From: Liolophura sinensis
Lineage: Eukaryota; Mollusca; Polyplacophora; Chitonida; Chitonidae
DNA: 64,000 nucleotides
Assembly (NCBI RefSeq): GCF_032854445.1
Contig: NC_088300.1
Span: 15,877,570 to 15,941,569, forward strand
Direction: 5' to 3'
The first letter of the stretch is position 1. Each line of letters starts with the position of its first letter. The position numbers were made by a program, and so were the translations under genes. The notes beneath the pieces are model-generated. The model made no database searches, was not told the origin of the DNA, and saw nothing but the letters and a program-made list of their open reading frames with translations. Shown piece after piece: positions 51,201 to 64,000 of this stretch.

Positions 51201-53204
51201 ACCAAGCCTATGGTTAAACAGGTAAAATGGGTACTTCCTTGTATGACTCAGCCTTAATCAAGGTGCTCAAAACACAGTACAATTCTCTCTCATATTTAAG
51301 CAAAATCTGCACCTAGTGCCAGCAATCCAAAAGAATATTTTTTCAAAACTGTGCAAGTGCCAGAAATTAATACCTGTACTAAGCCAATGACACTTCACAC
51401 TCAGATTTCCACATTTCAAACAATTAAGGTTTCCTGGATAGAATCCTACATCAAAATTTAATGGGATACCAAGCCAAATCCACTTGCGTTTCCATGGCAA
51501 AGCGAAAGGCTTAAGTAATGCTGATCGACTTTTTTCCATATGGAGGCATGTATATCACTTTGCCTGAAGCACTAAAGAGGTGGGGAACACAAATTAATTG
51601 GCCAAATATACAGGTAATTGACATATGTAAAACAAATGCAACTGGCCTCACACGGTCGCCATACATTTGTTACATGAATGTACAGTATAAAATCTATGCA
51701 TATTACTAGGCATTCATCAATGGCTGATGCACCTGCCCCATTATAATGCCAAGGACGTCATAAAATTTATGCATGACAATCCACTGTCTTCCTAAATTAT
51801 ATGTCGTCCTTGGCATCCAAACTGGGACTACTACATCACCAGCTGCGAAATGAATTTATTTCAAATCAAGACTCAATGTGAGACTCAAGGACAAGCTCTA
51901 TGAAAGGTCCAAATCACAACAGAAATAACACATCATTTTCTTCTGTGACTCTTCAGTACTGGTATACTACCTAGCTGTTTATGAGCGCATGTACACATGT
52001 ATATGTACACTGATAACTGTGAGCTAATAAATGCAAGAACACGAGAATTCATAGTTTTGGACCATTTTGTTATAGGCAGAAGGGAGGTTTACAAGTTCCC
52101 CATTGGATAAACCATATACAAATTTTAAATCCAAAGAATCCTTTCGACATTAACATTCGCCACATATTATTGTTCAGACACCATTTTGTACGCTTCTGCT
52201 TAAACTACACTGTATGTCCGACATAATCATGCAAACATTAATTACTTTATGTACAGCTCTGAAAGAGCATATCAGATCTACTGCCTTTAGAGCCTACATC
52301 TGTGTAGGCATACTTTCTGATACTATTTAGTCAGAGACCTAAACTAGTGTAGTACAACTACATTAACTGTTCAAATTCCGCAGAGAAATAAAGACTAGAA
52401 ACATTATTATAATATTTAACCATCTGTTATGTTATATAAGTTTGCACTGCCTGAATAAAAGAAAAAAAAAAGACTGATGGGCCATGATATTATACAAAAT
52501 AACAAGGCCTATACATATCACTTTATGTTAATACCCCAATAATGTGTGTTATCTGCATGATTAGTAGATACAATCTGAGCACAAGCCATTGAGTACGAAT
52601 TAGTAAATGTTAATGATAACATTAAGACACCCTGTTTCCCACTCACCTGTGCAAAGAACAACAGCAGAAGGGACAGCGTCATGAACTGAATACAGACTGG
52701 GAAACAGTAGAGCAGCCAATACAGGAAAACTTGCAACCTGTTTGCCAGCAAACAATCATTGAAATAGAAGGAGAAGAGGGTTGCACGCAGTCCAGCCCAT
52801 ATCAGGCAGAGGAAGAGGAAAACAGTTTGGTAACTCAGACGCTTGTGACGGTACCACCATATCATCCATAGCTGAATGTAAATAAGTGTAAACAACAGGG
52901 AGTAGATGGTGATGTAAGTGATGGTCAGGCTGAGCTGGACACTGGGAGATAAGGCTGGCCGTAAGGTGGGAAGGTTGCTGAGGTCGTACTGCTGCAATGC
53001 CTCGGCTCTAGGGGCATTTATTCCAGTGGCGCTTTCGACATAGCTGATGCTTGTGATGGCAGTGACCGATTCTGTAGTTGGGGTCACAACCACCGGCCAG
53101 TCGCTGCCTCCACGACGTGACAAGATCTCGCCTTCTATGCCTCTATGAACTACGTCCGGAAAAATCGGTGGAATGCCGTCTGGATTAATCATTGTCCATT
53201 TCAT
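39094..53204 (-). CDS. GPR137: GPR137, seven-transmembrane lysosomal protein
   Basis: Orthologue of the vertebrate GPR137/GPR137B/GPR137C family, orphan seven-helix proteins of the lysosomal membrane reported to influence Rag/mTORC1 signalling. Seven coding exons join in phase to 477 residues (human members about 400-430): 53204-52647, 43807-43764, 43020-42786, 41606-41457, 40872-40741, 40243-40128, 39292-39094. Residues 1-90 are a long soluble N-terminus. Predicted helices: about 91-116, 125-147, 158-185, 207-226, 245-264, 285-306 and 339-364. Signatures are [53 protein letters not shown] with [37 protein letters not shown] and [16 protein letters not shown]. Intron 1 spans 8.8 kb. Head to head with IARS2, tail to tail with ERO1. 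Start: first in-frame ATG, at 53204; M5 at 53192 is an alternative. Confidence 0.95.
39890..40045 (+). repeat. Dispersed ~170-bp repeat family, copy 4
   Basis: 'gttctgaggttttgtttagg', 'actggaaaaatgtactttca', 'aattttaggtgatctacag' follow the family order. It lies in GPR137 intron 6. Confidence 0.6.
40128..40243 (-). CDS. GPR137: GPR137 exon 6, conserved tail motif
   Basis: 116 bp between TTTACAG and GTAAGT. Contains [18 protein letters not shown], nearly identical to human GPR137B, in the cytoplasmic tail. Confidence 0.95.
40741..40872 (-). CDS. GPR137: GPR137 exon 5, helix 7
   Basis: 132 bp between CCTTCAG and GTGGGT, phase 0. Encodes [20 protein letters not shown] and [20 protein letters not shown]. 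Confidence 0.94.
41457..41606 (-). CDS. GPR137: GPR137 exon 4, helix 6
   Basis: 150 bp between TACCAG and GTAATG, phase 0. Encodes [20 protein letters not shown], a loop, and [11 protein letters not shown], all conserved in the family. Confidence 0.95.
41765..41925 (+). repeat. Second dispersed repeat family, copy at GPR137 intron 3
   Basis: 'agagaaataatttgcacagt', 'aatgacacaaacaaag' and 'cacaaattccactgaaaaaa' occur in the same order at 63535-63690. Confidence 0.6.
42400..42510 (-). mobile_element. SINE fragment, minus orientation
   Basis: The minus strand reads 'caggaagatctttcagcaac' and 'ctgcggatggtcatgggttt', the middle part of the main SINE family, without head or tail. It lies in GPR137 intron 3. 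Confidence 0.55.
42786..43020 (-). CDS. GPR137: GPR137 exon 3, helices 4-5
   Basis: 235 bp between TTTTCTAG and GTAAGC. Encodes [20 protein letters not shown] and the conserved [11 protein letters not shown]...[12 protein letters not shown], ending LEAK. Its 5' edge is the first unit of a tandem repeat that continues into the intron. Confidence 0.95.
42997..43200. repeat. ~42-bp minisatellite overlapping GPR137 exon 3 acceptor
   Basis: Five units like 'cgtaacggggttctagaaaa' + 'caagcgctgatgtcatga'. The first unit holds the last exon bases and the real acceptor (minus strand TTTTCTAG|AACC). The third unit keeps an acceptor-like TTTTCCAG|AACT about 84 bases upstream in the transcript; the other three have lost the AG. 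Confidence 0.87.
43764..43807 (-). CDS. GPR137: GPR137 exon 2
   Basis: 44 bp between TTTCCCAG and GTAAGT. Encodes [14 protein letters not shown] plus two bases; human GPR137B has VIFKAKSKYSPELLKY at this place. Confidence 0.9.
47696..47998. repeat. 100-bp tandem repeat, 3 copies
   Basis: Starts at 47696, 47796 and 47896, each reading 'ttacatagcaaatttaatca' or a close variant. The third copy is slightly diverged. It lies in GPR137 intron 1. Confidence 0.95.
48715..48795 (-). mobile_element. tRNA-like SINE head, minus orientation
   Basis: The minus strand reads 'gctttgatggcctaatggtt' + 'agagcatcctcctcgaagtt', a box A-like start. Box B (GGTGTAAAACCC) is weak. Confidence 0.45.
48920..49263 (+). 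mobile_element. tRNA-derived SINE, long variant
   Basis: Head with box A (TGGCTGAGTGGTCAGAGG) and box B (GGTTCAATACC). The body includes 'gcattcccctgctctcaatg' and 'acctgcagatggtcatataa', the tail 'gatgtaaaacaccaatcaaa' with (AAAT)n. The head differs from the SINE at 24547 while the tail is shared, so two SINE types share one 3' end. It lies in GPR137 intron 1. Confidence 0.84.
49735..49895 (+). repeat. Dispersed ~170-bp repeat family, copy 5
   Basis: 'aaatttcagcaccaaatata', 'gacatttatttgcctctaat' and 'atttgaggtcatttagggta' follow the family order. It lies in GPR137 intron 1. Confidence 0.68.
52647..53204 (-). CDS. GPR137: GPR137 exon 1, N-terminus and helices 1-3
   Basis: 558 bp, donor CAG|GTGAGT. 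Encodes a 90-residue Ser/Thr/Pro-rich N-terminus and the first three helices, ending LLLLFFAQ. The open frame extends upstream of 53204 without an ATG. This is the longest coding exon in the window. Confidence 0.94.
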
Positions 53205-53624
53205 TTGAACGGTTGGTGACGCAAAAATGTCACCCAGCAATTTCCCCTGCCCTTACATCTTCACAGCATCGACATTTCTCCAACTGTCAATCCGTCGGTA
53301 ACCTTTGACCTGTTGATGCATGGACGTAATAATAAATTAACATAAACGAATGACAACCCTTTTTTTCTTGGCCTATCGAAAGAGGGTCTTTTTATGAACA
53401 TAAATTGCCGTACAAATAAAAAATATCAATTTAATCTAACCTTTTTTCCATTTAACATGAAATTATCGTCTGCCCACAGCAACATGGCGGCGCCCACGAA
53501 GATCGTTCACCGCGATCGTGGTGTTTCCTAAAAGTTTATTTTTTATAAATCGTCTTTTATATCCAACCAAAATATGCCTTTTTGCTGACTTAATTGCCCA
53601 TTGTTTTACGCTGTTGCGCTGACA
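53205..53624. promoter_or_regulatory. Head-to-head promoter region GPR137 / IARS2
   Basis: 420 bp separate the two start codons. A strong YY1 consensus AACATGGCGGC lies at 53481-53491 and ACCGCGATCG at 53509-53518. The latter also occurs in the NDUFAF7/ERO1 promoter. YY1 sites at this position are common in animal housekeeping and mitochondrial genes. No TATA box was seen. Confidence 0.6.
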
Positions 53625-63929
<10,305 letters not shown>

Positions 63930-64000
63930 GTAAGTCTGACCACACCAACACCTTCAGTAAACATACATGTTACTCAATTTCTTTGTGTTTGAAAGACAAT

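Larger units (their letters stand above)
43808..52646 (-). other. GPR137 intron 1, 8.8 kb; only repeats recognised
   Basis: Holds the 100-bp array at 47696, a SINE at 48920, one dispersed repeat at 49735 and scattered simple sequence. No conserved coding block was recognised on either strand. Confidence 0.75.

Overview
This is nuclear genomic DNA of an animal. Genes are split into many short exons with GT-AG splice sites, introns and spacers are AT-rich and carry tRNA-derived SINEs, a decayed LINE and many minisatellites, and there are no bacterial-style open reading frames. The four proteins are clear animal orthologues. The frequent TACATGTA-type words and a SINE whose 3' end reads like 'gtaaaacaccaatcaaataaat' suggest a lophotrochozoan, probably a mollusc; that assignment is an inference. 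Almost all long ORFs in the window are chance frames in introns or repeats, so the genes below were assembled exon by exon from conserved protein blocks, splice sites and matching codon phases.

Layout, left to right: (1) about 1-5070, minus strand: NDUFAF7, the mitochondrial complex I assembly arginine methyltransferase; its 3' end lies outside the window. (2) 5662-26382, plus strand: ERO1, the ER oxidoreductin that re-oxidises protein disulfide isomerase; 15 exons, 463 residues. (3) 26383-39093: a 12.7-kb stretch without recognisable coding sequence, holding the two 3' UTRs, several tandem arrays and a 67-bp palindrome. (4) 39094-53204, minus strand: GPR137, a seven-helix lysosomal membrane protein; 7 coding exons, 477 residues. 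(5) 53625-63929 and beyond, plus strand: IARS2, mitochondrial isoleucyl-tRNA synthetase; the first 13 exons (555 residues), continuing past the window.

The genes form two head-to-head pairs, NDUFAF7/ERO1 (591 bp between start codons) and GPR137/IARS2 (420 bp), each probably with a shared bidirectional promoter. ERO1 and GPR137 face each other tail to tail. From memory, human ERO1B-GPR137B and ERO1A-GPR137C have that same arrangement, so it may be an ancient gene neighbourhood. The four genes are not one pathway: two are mitochondrial, one acts in the ER and one in the lysosomal membrane.

I found no sign of a wholly new system. The most notable points are: two minisatellites that grew out of exon-intron junctions (a 5' splice site copied more than twenty times in IARS2, and a 3' splice site copied in GPR137); a compensated frame swap in ERO1 that removes the FAD-contacting tryptophan motif; a conserved ERO1 segment that I cannot find; the ERO1-GPR137 linkage; and a 10-mer shared by both bidirectional promoters.
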